Below are positions 17,757-26,759 of a stretch of 64,000 nt of DNA, piece after piece (position 1 is the stretch's first letter; every line of letters begins with the position of its first letter). The stretch is from an uncultured Bacteroidota bacterium (GTDB taxonomy: Bacteria > Bacteroidota > Bacteroidia > Flavobacteriales > Flavobacteriaceae): positions 62,001 to 126,000 of the forward strand of contig CABYEA010000001.1 of assembly GCA_902517895.1 (NCBI GenBank), given 5' to 3'. The notes beneath the pieces are model-generated. The model was not told the DNA's origin. It saw nothing but the letters and a program-made list of their open reading frames with translations, and ran no database searches. The translations under genes and the position numbers were made by a program.

Positions 17757-18512
17757 TTACTGTGAAACATCTAACATATAGGTCCATAAAACAGAATCAA
17801 ACGAATATTCCATAGTATTAGAACCAGAATATGAAATATAAATATCCGAGCCTGATAAATCTTGACTTCCTCCAGCCTCATAAGTAAATTGATAGTATTC
17901 ATCTTGGACAGAAAAAGTTCCAAAAAAAGCATGTTCTTCAGAACATATAGGGTCAGGGTTTTCTGAATAATCAGCAACAAAATAATCTACAAACGTTCCG
18001 TCAGGATTAAATTCCATATAAAGACTAGGACAATACCTGGAATTGTCATAATAGTATATATCACCATTTGGATACTCTGCTGAATAAAAAAACCATTGAT
18101 TTATTATTGTAGACTCTTCATCTGTACTTGACCTTCCAGAGGTGTCGGAATTTTTTGAATGAATCTGATTATCAAATGAACCTGAGAATTGACCAGAACT
18201 TAAATTCCCAACAAATGTGCCTACGTCGGAAATCCGAGACGTTTCTATTAAAGTTACATTAGATTGTAAAAAACCATCTTCACTAACACTTCCAGTGACA
18301 GCATACATCTCATTAAATTCATAAGAAGTTATGCTTCCTTCAATATTTCCATCGTCATAAATACTAAATGTCCAAGTCCCTGAGTTATCCCCCTCAATTA
18401 GTCCAGACCAAAGTCCTTCAAATTCATTAATTTGATTCTCAATAATTTGAAAAGGTTCATCACTACAAGCTAAGACAAGTGGAATAAATAGTAATAGAAT
18501 TAGCTTTTTCAT
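17757..18512 (-). CDS. Lipoprotein with shared leader
   Basis: MKKLILLLFIPLVLACSDEPFQIIENQINEFEGLWSGLIEGDNSGTWTFSIYDDGNIEGSI... Confidence 0.7.
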   Translation of the reverse strand: MKKLILLLFIPLVLACSDEPFQIIENQINEFEGLWSGLIEGDNSGTWTFSIYDDGNIEGSITSYEFNEMYAVTGSVSEDGFLQSNVTLIETSRISDVGTFVGNLSSGQFSGSFDNQIHSKNSDTSGRSSTDEESTIINQWFFYSAEYPNGDIYYYDNSRYCPSLYMEFNPDGTFVDYFVADYSENPDPICSEEHAFFGTFSVQDEYYQFTYEAGGSQDLSGSDIYISYSGSNTMEYSFDSVLWTYMLDVSQ

Positions 18513-18667
18513 TTCTTAAGTTTATTTCTGTATACTAATTCGAATAAGCCCCCTATTATGAGTGCTGAAATCACTCTTTCTATAAAGCCATATCCAAGAT
18601 ACCTGCCGCCTAATAAAACAAGTCCAACTAATATAAAGCTTAAGGTATAGTATGTGTTTTTTTTCAT
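18509..18667 (-). CDS. Small membrane protein (52 aa)
   Basis: MKKNTYYTLSFILVGLVLLGGRYLGYGFIERVISALIIGGLFELVYRNKLKK*; ATGA overlap. Confidence 0.5.
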   Translation of the reverse strand: MKKNTYYTLSFILVGLVLLGGRYLGYGFIERVISALIIGGLFELVYRNKLKK

Positions 18668-18687
18668 AGCTTATTTAGGTCAGTCAA

Positions 18688-19212
18688 TTATTTTATTTCT
18701 CTGTCAGACATATCTCTTTGATACAAGTAAGCTTTTTTAATTTTACCGTTTATTATTTGTGCATCAAAAATTCTTTGGAAATTATTTGCATTATCACCCT
18801 CACCATAACTTGTGTTTAAGCAAGTGGTTACCCAATTTTCGGAAGGCTTATCTCTAAAATTTATATCTGAAGAAATAGACCATAATATTTCCCAATTTGC
18901 ATTGGGGAACTGATCTAAAAATTGTTTAGACATTTCGATATGTTGTTTACTTCCTTCAACAACCTGACCTGTATGGGCAAAACCTAAAAAATCCTCGTGT
19001 TCTAAACTTTCAACAGTTTCAAGATCTTTATTGTTATATCCCTCAAAATAGTTTACAATTACTTTAAGAGAAGCTTGATCCCCAGTAGTTATATCTACTT
19101 TATTCCCATTCTCAGACTCATACCCAAATACATTTGATTTTTCTGAATTATTGCATCCAAGAAATACTAATGAAATAATTAATAGTGAGTAAAATTTAAA
19201 ATAGTTTTTCAT
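18688..19212 (-). CDS. SnoaL/NTF2-like lipoprotein
   Basis: Lipobox LVFLGCNN; LKVIVNYFEGYNNKDLETVESLEHEDFLGFAHTGQVVEGSKQHIEMSKQFLDQFPNANWEI. Confidence 0.7.
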   Translation of the reverse strand: MKNYFKFYSLLIISLVFLGCNNSEKSNVFGYESENGNKVDITTGDQASLKVIVNYFEGYNNKDLETVESLEHEDFLGFAHTGQVVEGSKQHIEMSKQFLDQFPNANWEILWSISSDINFRDKPSENWVTTCLNTSYGEGDNANNFQRIFDAQIINGKIKKAYLYQRDMSDREIK

Positions 19213-19366
19213 AATATTAAATTGTTTAATTTATCAATAAGGTAATGAGTTATTTAGGATTTAACAAGCAAGAAATTTAGATATTGATAGTTAGTATGTT
19301 GCTCTCTATACATTATATATACTATTTATTACGTGTTATATTACGTTATGCAACTTAAACAACCTT

Positions 19367-19402
19367 TTAGTATGGCATATCCTCTTCTTTTAAGTCCTCA
19401 AC
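19367..19402 (-). pseudogene. Tyrosine recombinase extreme 3' tail (copy E)
   Basis: GTTGAGGACTTAAAAGAAGAGGATATGCCATACTAA = VEDLKEEDMPY*. Confidence 0.7.
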
Positions 19403-19520
19403 TATATAAATCTATTAAACAAACTGTAAAAAACTATATAAAAAATTATGAATATCGCAATGTCTTTTACTTTGAGTTATTATAAATGGCATTTAAATTG
19501 CAAAATATTTTTTTGCGAAA

Positions 19521-20981
19521 ATGAAAGTGTCAATTATAGGTTCTGGTGTAAGCGGGATATGTGCCGCAATTCGATTAAAATCAAATGGCTTTGATGTTGA
19601 CGTTTATGAAAAAAATAAAATGCCCGGAGGAAAACTAAGTACTTTTAGACTAGACGGATTTAGATTTGATGCTGGCCCTTCATTATTTACTATGCCATTT
19701 CTGGTTGATGAATTATTTGAACTTTTTGATCTAAATCCAAGAAAGTATTTTAACTACAAAAAAAAAGAAATTCATTGTAAATATTTTTGGGATGATAAAA
19801 CAAAGTTTACGGCATACTCCAATAATAAAAAATTTCTAAAAGAAGTTAAAAATAAATTTAATGTTGACGAGTCAGTAGTAAATAAATATTTAAAAAAAGC
19901 TAAAATAAAATATGATTTAACAGAAAAGATTTTTTTAAAAAAATCACTTCATAAATTTTCTAGTTTTTTAAATTCCGACACAATTAAAGCCCTCTTTAAT
20001 TTAAATATTTTCCAAATTAACAGAACATTAAATGAGGTAAATTCTGATGAATTAAAAAATAAATATTTAATACAAATATTTGATAGGTATGCAACATATA
20101 ATGGCTCATCACCATATAAAACACCCGGGATGATGACATTAATTCAACATTTGGAAAATCATTTTGGGACATTTATACCCGAAGGAGGAATGTATGAAAT
20201 AACAATTGCTTTATTCAATTTAGCTAAGGATATCGGCGTGAAATTTCACTTTGAATGTAATGTTGATCAAATTATTTTAGAAAAAAATGTTGCTAAAAAG
20301 ATAAGAGTTAATAATATGTTGATTGAGTCTGATATTATTGTTTCAAATGTTGATGTCAATTTTACGTATAAAGAATTATTAAAACAAAAATTTAAGCATA
20401 GGTCTTTAAAAAATGAAAGCTCTAGCTCTGCCTTAATTTTTTATTGGGGAATTAAAGGAACTTATGATGAATTAGATCTTCACAACATATTTTTTTCTTC
20501 AAATTATGAGGAGGAGTTTAATGCAATTTTTGAAAAAAAACAAATTTTTGATGATCCTACTGTTTACGTTAATATTTCGTGTAAGGATGTTTCATCTGAC
20601 GCCCCTAAAGACTCTGAAAATTGGTTTGTAATGATTAATTCACCATATAATATAAATCAAAATTGGGATAGACAAATTGAAATAACAAGAAAAAAAATAA
20701 TTAGTAAGCTTGAAAAAATACTTGGATTAGAGATTGGAAAAAACATAGTAAAGGAAGAGGTTTACAGTCCGATTGATTTAGAAATAAATACAAATTCATT
20801 TAACGGTTCATTATATGGAAGCTCTAGTAACAATATTATGTCCTCTTTTATGAGACACCCTAATTTCACAAAAAAAATAAAAAATCTTTTCTTTTGTGGA
20901 GGAAGTGTACATCCAGGTGGTGGAATACCTTTAGCAATTTTATCATCAAAAATAGTTTCTGATTTAATTGAAAGCAGATAA
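19521..20981 (+). CDS. Phytoene desaturase-like FAD oxidoreductase (CrtD/CrtI type)
   Basis: IIGSGVSGICAAIRLKSNGFDVDVYEKNKMPGGKLSTFRLDGFRFDAGPSLFTMP...FFCGGSVHPGGGIPLAILSSKIV. Confidence 0.88.
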   Translation: MKVSIIGSGVSGICAAIRLKSNGFDVDVYEKNKMPGGKLSTFRLDGFRFDAGPSLFTMPFLVDELFELFDLNPRKYFNYKKKEIHCKYFWDDKTKFTAYSNNKKFLKEVKNKFNVDESVVNKYLKKAKIKYDLTEKIFLKKSLHKFSSFLNSDTIKALFNLNIFQINRTLNEVNSDELKNKYLIQIFDRYATYNGSSPYKTPGMMTLIQHLENHFGTFIPEGGMYEITIALFNLAKDIGVKFHFECNVDQIILEKNVAKKIRVNNMLIESDIIVSNVDVNFTYKELLKQKFKHRSLKNESSSSALIFYWGIKGTYDELDLHNIFFSSNYEEEFNAIFEKKQIFDDPTVYVNISCKDVSSDAPKDSENWFVMINSPYNINQNWDRQIEITRKKIISKLEKILGLEIGKNIVKEEVYSPIDLEINTNSFNGSLYGSSSNNIMSSFMRHPNFTKKIKNLFFCGGSVHPGGGIPLAILSSKIVSDLIESR

Positions 20982-21600
20982 AAAAAACATATCAATATTT
21001 ATAATTTGGCTAGTACATATTTCTGGCTTTCTGGGTATGTTATTTTATGACTTAGGTTTTTTTGCAGGTTTTACCTCAGTAAATCTTTTTCTGATGTCAA
21101 TCATTTTATTTTTAAATTTTAAGTTAAACTCAAAGCGCCAGATTTTATCTATTTTATCAATCTTCCTGATTGGAATGATTACAGAGTCTTTGGGAGTAAA
21201 TTATGGATTAATTTTTGGTAATTATGAATATGGAAATAACCTTGGTTTTAAGTTTTTTGGTGTGCCTTTTTTAATCGGAATAAACTGGATCATACTCACG
21301 GTTATTTCCGCAAATACTGCTTCTTTTTTAACAAAAAATAAGAGTATTTTATTGACAGTTATAATTGGTGCATTATTAATGTTAGCTATGGATTTTGTAA
21401 TGGAGCCAGTAGCACCAGAATTAGATATGTGGAGATTTGAAAATGTAATTGTTCCATCATCTAACTATATAGCATGGTTAATTATTGGATTAGTTACTCA
21501 AACAATATATAACTTGTTATTCCGAGAAAAAGAGATAATCGTTTCAGTAAATTTGTATGCTGCTTTTTTCTTGTTTTTTACTTCCCTTAATTTAATTTAA
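20968..21600 (+). CDS. CruF-like carotenoid biosynthesis protein
   Basis: TESLGVNYGLIFGNYEYGNNLGFKFFGVPFLIGINWIILT...LMLAMDFVMEPVAPELDMWRFEN. Confidence 0.85.
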   Translation: MKADKKNISIFIIWLVHISGFLGMLFYDLGFFAGFTSVNLFLMSIILFLNFKLNSKRQILSILSIFLIGMITESLGVNYGLIFGNYEYGNNLGFKFFGVPFLIGINWIILTVISANTASFLTKNKSILLTVIIGALLMLAMDFVMEPVAPELDMWRFENVIVPSSNYIAWLIIGLVTQTIYNLLFREKEIIVSVNLYAAFFLFFTSLNLI

Positions 21601-21748
21601 AATCTATCATCTAAACAATCACTTTCAACTAAAAATTAAGCAATTACGTTTAACTAAGCCATCTTTCAATGACCGAATCTTTCATTATTTTTTTCATTTT
21701 ATTAGTTCTAATTGTTTAAATACATTATTAATTAATTAATTTTAGGAT

Positions 21749-21955
21749 ATGTTTAAAAGAATTACACAATGTCCAAACTTCCCAAACAGGATTAAAAACG
21801 TTACTTTAATAATAGCTGTTTTAATTCTTGCTTTAGGTTTTTATTTCGATGAAATGTATGTGGATAACCGAAGATTAGTATTTTGGGTAACTCCTTCAAT
21901 CATCATATTTTTCTTTCTTTGGAAAACCAACTATTTCACACGTAATAAAAAATGA
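21749..21955 (+). CDS. Small membrane protein
   Basis: ORF track; ATGA overlap with next CDS. Confidence 0.5.
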   Translation: MFKRITQCPNFPNRIKNVTLIIAVLILALGFYFDEMYVDNRRLVFWVTPSIIIFFFLWKTNYFTRNKK

Positions 21956-22395
21956 TAAAAATACCACCCCCTCTATTAGTTCTGATTTTAGTTATTTCTA
22001 ATTATTTTTCATCCAAAAAAATTGATTTGATTCTCCTACCAAATCAAAACTTAATTTCATTTCTTATATTTTTAATTGGGATACTTGTTTTAATTAATCC
22101 AATTTTTAAGTTTATAAAATCAAAAACTACAATTGATCCAATAAAGTTTAAAAAAGTTAACAAGCTTATAACTTCGGGGATCTACAAATATTCAAGAAAC
22201 CCGATGTATTTAGGTTTGTTGATTATCGTTATAGCAACATCAATATTCTATTTGAATATTTTTTCAATTACAACACCTATCCTTTTTTATTGTTGGATAA
22301 ATAGATTTCAAATTAAAAGAGAAGAGGTTTTTCTTAAAGAAAAATTTGGCAATGAATATGTGCTATATATTACTAAAACAAGAAGATGGATATAA
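21952..22395 (+). CDS. Isoprenylcysteine carboxyl methyltransferase (ICMT)-like protein
   Basis: KLITSGIYKYSRNPMYLGLLIIVIATS...EEVFLKEKFGNEYVLYITKTRRWI. Confidence 0.85.
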   Translation: MIKIPPPLLVLILVISNYFSSKKIDLILLPNQNLISFLIFLIGILVLINPIFKFIKSKTTIDPIKFKKVNKLITSGIYKYSRNPMYLGLLIIVIATSIFYLNIFSITTPILFYCWINRFQIKREEVFLKEKFGNEYVLYITKTRRWI

Positions 22396-22412
22396 TAATG
22401 GTATTAACTTTT

Positions 22413-22619
22413 TCATTTATTCTTTTTTAAGTTTTTAACCCCTATGTATGTCATATAAAAAAATAAAATAGTTAACGGAGTCTCTAAATATTCATTAAGA
22501 AACTCGGTATCATTAATAAAATAACAATAGATGTCATACCCAATTAAGCCAACAGAACCAAAGTATAAAAGCGGGGGAAGGTACTTGTAAGAATATATAA
22601 GTTTTTCAAGCTTTTCCAT
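22413..22619 (-). CDS. Small membrane protein
   Basis: ORF track. Confidence 0.5.
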   Translation of the reverse strand: MEKLEKLIYSYKYLPPLLYFGSVGLIGYDIYCYFINDTEFLNEYLETPLTILFFYMTYIGVKNLKKNK

Positions 22620-22637
22620 TTTTTAGTTTTAGTTTTT

Positions 22638-23132
22638 TTATTTTCTATTTATTAAATAGTAACCCAAACAAATTGATAAGATTGCCAATCCAAAATATAA
22701 TATATCAGATGGAGTGGTAAAATTTTCAGAAAACTTGAGAACTTTCTCAAAGAATTTTACAATAAGAACGATAATTATAACCTTGATTATCTTATTTTTT
22801 AATTGATCAAGGTCTCTGATTTTTAGAGTTGATTCAGTGAATTTTGCATTTGCAAAATCAATCTCACTAACAAACAACTCATAAATACCAAATCCAAAAA
22901 TCAACAATACAATTCCGATTAAGAATAAATCAATGGCTGATATTATTTTAAACAACAAATCATTATTATTTGAAATTGCATCGTCAAAAAGTGGATTATA
23001 AAAAATTATTGCTTCGACTATGTTCCAGCTCCCAAGAAGAAGTAAAGCAAAAGCTGAAATTATTGATAAAACCACAGCTAATAGTGTTATATACCTCACG
23101 TTCCATAAAAGCTTTTCCAATTTATTACTCAT
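22638..23132 (-). CDS. YqhA family (UPF0114) membrane protein
   Basis: LEKLLWNVRYITLLAVVLSIISAFALLLLGS...LIGIVLLIFGFGIYELFVSEID...STLKIRDLDQLKNKIIKVI. Confidence 0.8.
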   Translation of the reverse strand: MSNKLEKLLWNVRYITLLAVVLSIISAFALLLLGSWNIVEAIIFYNPLFDDAISNNNDLLFKIISAIDLFLIGIVLLIFGFGIYELFVSEIDFANAKFTESTLKIRDLDQLKNKIIKVIIIVLIVKFFEKVLKFSENFTTPSDILYFGLAILSICLGYYLINRK

Positions 23133-23598
23133 AATATTTAATTATATACTCGACTAAGTTACTAAATCAAAAGAGATATGATATTAAAAAGTACGAAATT
23201 GATATTTCTTACATTGTACTGTATATTATATATTGTAAATTTAGATAATGAATCAGAAAAACAATGACCCTTTAGCTTTAGAAAACAAACTATATACTAT
23301 TGAAGAGTTTGGTGCCTAAGGTAAGAAGTAAATTTGGAGGTGACGATTACATCTCTATTGTGATTTTGGGAGAATTATTTCTTGCTAAATATCCTCATTA
23401 AAGCTGTAAAATCAAAAAACTAAAAAACTATCATTCATAAAAACAACTTTGGATGTTGTTAAAATTTCGAAATTAAAAAAAATCTTCACACAAAATATAT
23501 CTATACTATAGCATATTATAATAATTTTTAGTATAAATATATATCATCATTTTCAAAATTTAATAACAGTAAAAAAAATAGTAGTGGTATTAGCTTTT

Positions 23599-23808
23599 TT
23601 ATTTGCTATCTGTGATTTTACTCTGTACATTATATTTTTGAAAGTTTACTGAATCTTTTTCATTTGCAAGCTTTAATCTCTCTTCGGCTTTTTGATCTTC
23701 AACTTCTAGCACTCTTTTGGTTCTGTAGTCAGAATACTTACTGGCCAAAACAATTATTATAATGAGAATTATCCATAATGTTAAAGCTATCTTTTTGTCT
23801 TTTTTCAT
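23599..23808 (-). CDS. Small single-TM hypothetical protein
   Basis: ORF track. Confidence 0.45.
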   Translation of the reverse strand: MKKDKKIALTLWIILIIIIVLASKYSDYRTKRVLEVEDQKAEERLKLANEKDSVNFQKYNVQSKITDSK

Positions 23809-23949
23809 ACTTGAAGAAAATGAATCCTAATTTTTCTATATCGATTCTTACAAATCTTTATATCTAAATACACCCCATAAACAATTATATTTATGCAAAA
23901 ATTAAGTATTTTAAATTTCATTTCTTTCATTTACTATTTAATTTATCAG

Positions 23950-24084
23950 TCATTTTATTTTTAAATATCTAAAAATAACACATATCAAGCAGAAAGCAAG
24001 AATTACTAATATAGACACAAAAAACACATCATTAATTGATGAATTTTGTAATGAATCAGTGTGCAATATTACTGCTTTTTTCAT
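23950..24084 (-). CDS. Small membrane protein (44 aa)
   Basis: MKKAVILHTDSLQNSSINDVFFVSILVILAFCLICVIFRYLKIK*; ATGA overlap with 24081 CDS. Confidence 0.4.
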   Translation of the reverse strand: MKKAVILHTDSLQNSSINDVFFVSILVILAFCLICVIFRYLKIK

Positions 24085-24287
24085 TTTTTCTTTTTATTTC
24101 CAAAAAAACCAATAACAAAAAAAAATGCTATTATACCCAAAGCATATAAAATTAGACTCTCAATTTCCCCCGGATAATTTTGTGATTGTAATACATCATT
24201 TACAACAGACTTATAATTATGGGACTTGCAACTCTTAACGATTAAAGCAACTATGATTAACATGGAAATTTTTTTGAAACCTAACAT
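24081..24287 (-). CDS. Small membrane protein
   Basis: ORF track. Confidence 0.45.
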   Translation of the reverse strand: MLGFKKISMLIIVALIVKSCKSHNYKSVVNDVLQSQNYPGEIESLILYALGIIAFFFVIGFFGNKKKK

Positions 24288-24291
24288 TACT

Positions 24292-24627
24292 TTATAAAGA
24301 ACTTTGTAAGATTAATAACCCAAGTAAAAGATATGCTAATGCTGGTAGTATTTCAGAAATATTATCATTAATTTTTATTCTCACATATACTGCTACTACC
24401 ATCATAATAACTAAAATTAATGAACTAGGAATCAGAACAAAACTAAATTTTAGCCCAGTTATTATTCCCAAACCGCATATTAATTGAACCCCCCCGATTA
24501 ATTTCCTTTTATTCTCTAACCCCCATCTGTTATATTCTGATATCATTTTGGCAGAAACAAAAGAATTTATTCCATACAGAATAAAAGATAAACCAGAGAA
24601 AATTATTATTAAAGTATATACATCCAT
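24292..24627 (-). CDS. DoxX-like membrane protein
   Basis: Four-TM pattern; KLIGGVQLICGLGIITGL. Confidence 0.55.
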   Translation of the reverse strand: MDVYTLIIIFSGLSFILYGINSFVSAKMISEYNRWGLENKRKLIGGVQLICGLGIITGLKFSFVLIPSSLILVIMMVVAVYVRIKINDNISEILPALAYLLLGLLILQSSL

Positions 24628-24971
24628 TAAATAAGACCACAATTAAAAGATGCAACGTATATGGACATAAGCAAAAATACTAAGGATGGTACAAACTTAA
24701 TAAATGGGTTTTTGACTTTTAAATGTGAAATCTGTGCACAAAACATAAAAAATGCCATTGATAATGAGGCATAAATTGTAATTTCATTGAACCAAACACC
24801 CATTATTAATAGAGCTGATATGGATATTTTTGAGGCGCCAACAAAATTTCTAAATAAATCTGAATATCCAAATTGTTTGAATTCAATAATTACATTTTCA
24901 TATCTAAATATCCAGACTACTAGCACAGAAATTGCAATAATTAATTGAAATGCTATTGATATATTTTCCAT
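24627..24971 (-). CDS. DoxX-like membrane protein
   Basis: Four-TM pattern; NFVGASKISISALLIMGVW. Confidence 0.55.
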   Translation of the reverse strand: MENISIAFQLIIAISVLVVWIFRYENVIIEFKQFGYSDLFRNFVGASKISISALLIMGVWFNEITIYASLSMAFFMFCAQISHLKVKNPFIKFVPSLVFLLMSIYVASFNCGLI

Positions 24972-25113
24972 AATTTCTTAAATTTTATTTATTAAATGGA
25001 TTAATCTTTAACTTAAATTTACAATATTCTTATTAATTGTGTGTTTAAGAAATTTCAATTTTATTTATTCTTTGCCACTTACTATTCTTTATATAAAAAT
25101 AATTGTATGTGAT

Positions 25114-25515
25114 TTAATTTTTAGAATCCCAGTAATATACAGTGAGAATATTGAATATTAATGTTAATGCAGTTAGAATAATTGTTAGTAGGTGCAATGT
25201 AGACCAAAGCTGCTCATTTAAGGAGTCTTTTGCATTATTAATGACAGGCGTTATCAAGTAGCATGTGGTCATTAATAAAAAACTTAAAAATGATAAATAT
25301 TTAAATAAATTTCGATTTGAATTAATTATAATTATTATTAATGATATTAATGAGATAATAGCAATAATTAGAAAAAATTTAGGCCATATGTCTCTCAAAA
25401 ATACACTTGCATCTCCGCTGTTAACCAGTTTATTTATAGCGGGAGCAACTACTATACACTGAAATAAAATAATTCCAATAGAGATACTAGTAAAAAAATA
25501 TGGTAGATTTTTCAT
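25114..25515 (-). CDS. DUF4149-like four-TM membrane protein
   Basis: FTSISIGIILFQCIVVAPAINKLV...WPKFFLIIAIISL. Confidence 0.5.
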   Translation of the reverse strand: MKNLPYFFTSISIGIILFQCIVVAPAINKLVNSGDASVFLRDIWPKFFLIIAIISLISLIIIIINSNRNLFKYLSFLSFLLMTTCYLITPVINNAKDSLNEQLWSTLHLLTIILTALTLIFNILTVYYWDSKN

Positions 25516-25524
25516 AATATTTTA

Positions 25525-26082
25525 TTAATTAATGGCTTTAATATATTCAATTTCCAAAATAAACTCACCTTCTTGCTTGTCCGAAATATGTAAGCTTAAA
25601 GAACTTATTTTATCAATATCAATATCCGGATAATCTGAGTAGTAATAACCCCTCCAAGTTGGTCTAAAATCTTCTAATGGTAAATTAACTTCAATCCATT
25701 TATTTTTTTTTGAGTTAAAATTATGAGAATATGAAACACGCCTATCATTTTGCCTTAAGCGCAACTTATAGGTGTTTCCATCTCCTTTTAATTTAATCTT
25801 AAATGACTTTAAACCTGATAAATTTTTTTCGCTAATATCTAATCTTGATGATGCAAATCCACCATTATTTTCTAATGATAGATTACCTCTAAAGATCAAT
25901 TTGTTATCATCATTAACAGAAATATCGGAATTTGATACACCTCCCATAACATCATCATTGACAATATTCCAATCATTGATGCCAATACTTTTTGACGGGT
26001 TAACCAAATCAATTCCTTGAGCATTCATATAAGTTAAAATAAAAAAAAATGAAATAAATAGTAGACGTATTTGCTTTTTCAT
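25525..26082 (-). CDS. CIA30 family protein
   Basis: DWNIVNDDVMGGVSNSDISV...GGFASSRLDI...YKLRLRQNDRRVSYSHNF...PLEDFRPTWRGYY. Confidence 0.85.
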   Translation of the reverse strand: MKKQIRLLFISFFFILTYMNAQGIDLVNPSKSIGINDWNIVNDDVMGGVSNSDISVNDDNKLIFRGNLSLENNGGFASSRLDISEKNLSGLKSFKIKLKGDGNTYKLRLRQNDRRVSYSHNFNSKKNKWIEVNLPLEDFRPTWRGYYYSDYPDIDIDKISSLSLHISDKQEGEFILEIEYIKAIN

Positions 26083-26197
26083 ACTTGATTTATTTAAAAG
26101 GTAAGTTTTCTTACGATCTTATTTAACTCTAAATTTATAAATTTTTCTGATTTTAGTTTTAAGAATTTACTTTTACTCTTAAGCTTTAAGCATTTTT

Positions 26198-26707
26198 ATG
26201 ACTAGTGAATTACTAAAATTATTTATGTTAATTATTGTAAATTGCCAAAAACAAAGTGTTAATATGCAAAAAAATCTAAATAGATATGTCAAATATCCAG
26301 TAATGGTTATTTGTGTTGTGATTTGTATTTCAGGTTTAAGATGGCTAATTAGCCCTGAGCCTTGGATGCTCGATCAGGTAGCAAACGAAGAACGTTTAGC
26401 TATGACCTTCAATGATTTATTTTTAATTGATGGTAACGAAACACTAGGTGAATACTTAAAGCAGATATACAGATTTCTTGGTTTATTTGTTTTTGCAGTA
26501 GGATTCTCTATGCTGGTATTTACATCAAATGAATTTTTTAACATCAAAAGATTTCGTGATAAATATCTTTTAGTTTTAGGGGCTCTGTTAGCTTCAAATA
26601 TTACTTTAGCATATTCTTGGATTCCTTCGTCCCACTTTATTTATATAATGTGGGGTGCAATTTCATTATACATTGTAAGTCTATTTAATCATATTAAATC
26701 AAAGTAG
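26198..26707 (+). CDS. Hypothetical membrane protein
   Basis: ORF track; four TM segments. Confidence 0.6.
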   Translation: MTSELLKLFMLIIVNCQKQSVNMQKNLNRYVKYPVMVICVVICISGLRWLISPEPWMLDQVANEERLAMTFNDLFLIDGNETLGEYLKQIYRFLGLFVFAVGFSMLVFTSNEFFNIKRFRDKYLLVLGALLASNITLAYSWIPSSHFIYIMWGAISLYIVSLFNHIKSK

Positions 26708-26759
26708 CAAAGCTTCAGAATCCAAATTCAAATTTTTAGTTATTCTGCTGCAATTAAAC

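Noticed and set aside
12786-19310. Classical integron attC array
   Set aside because: No IntI in the window. One GTTTAAC resembles an R-box at 16497-16503, but matching complementary GTTRRRY boxes and attC palindromes are not consistently present in the repeats.
10005-19404. Active prophage
   Set aside because: No capsid, portal, terminase or replication genes; only recombinase tails, and the S74 domain also occurs in bacterial adhesins.
23240-23400. Possible decayed ORF (MNQKNNDPLALENKLYTIEEFGA*)
   Set aside because: Short, stop-interrupted, no recognizable family; cannot be supported as a gene.
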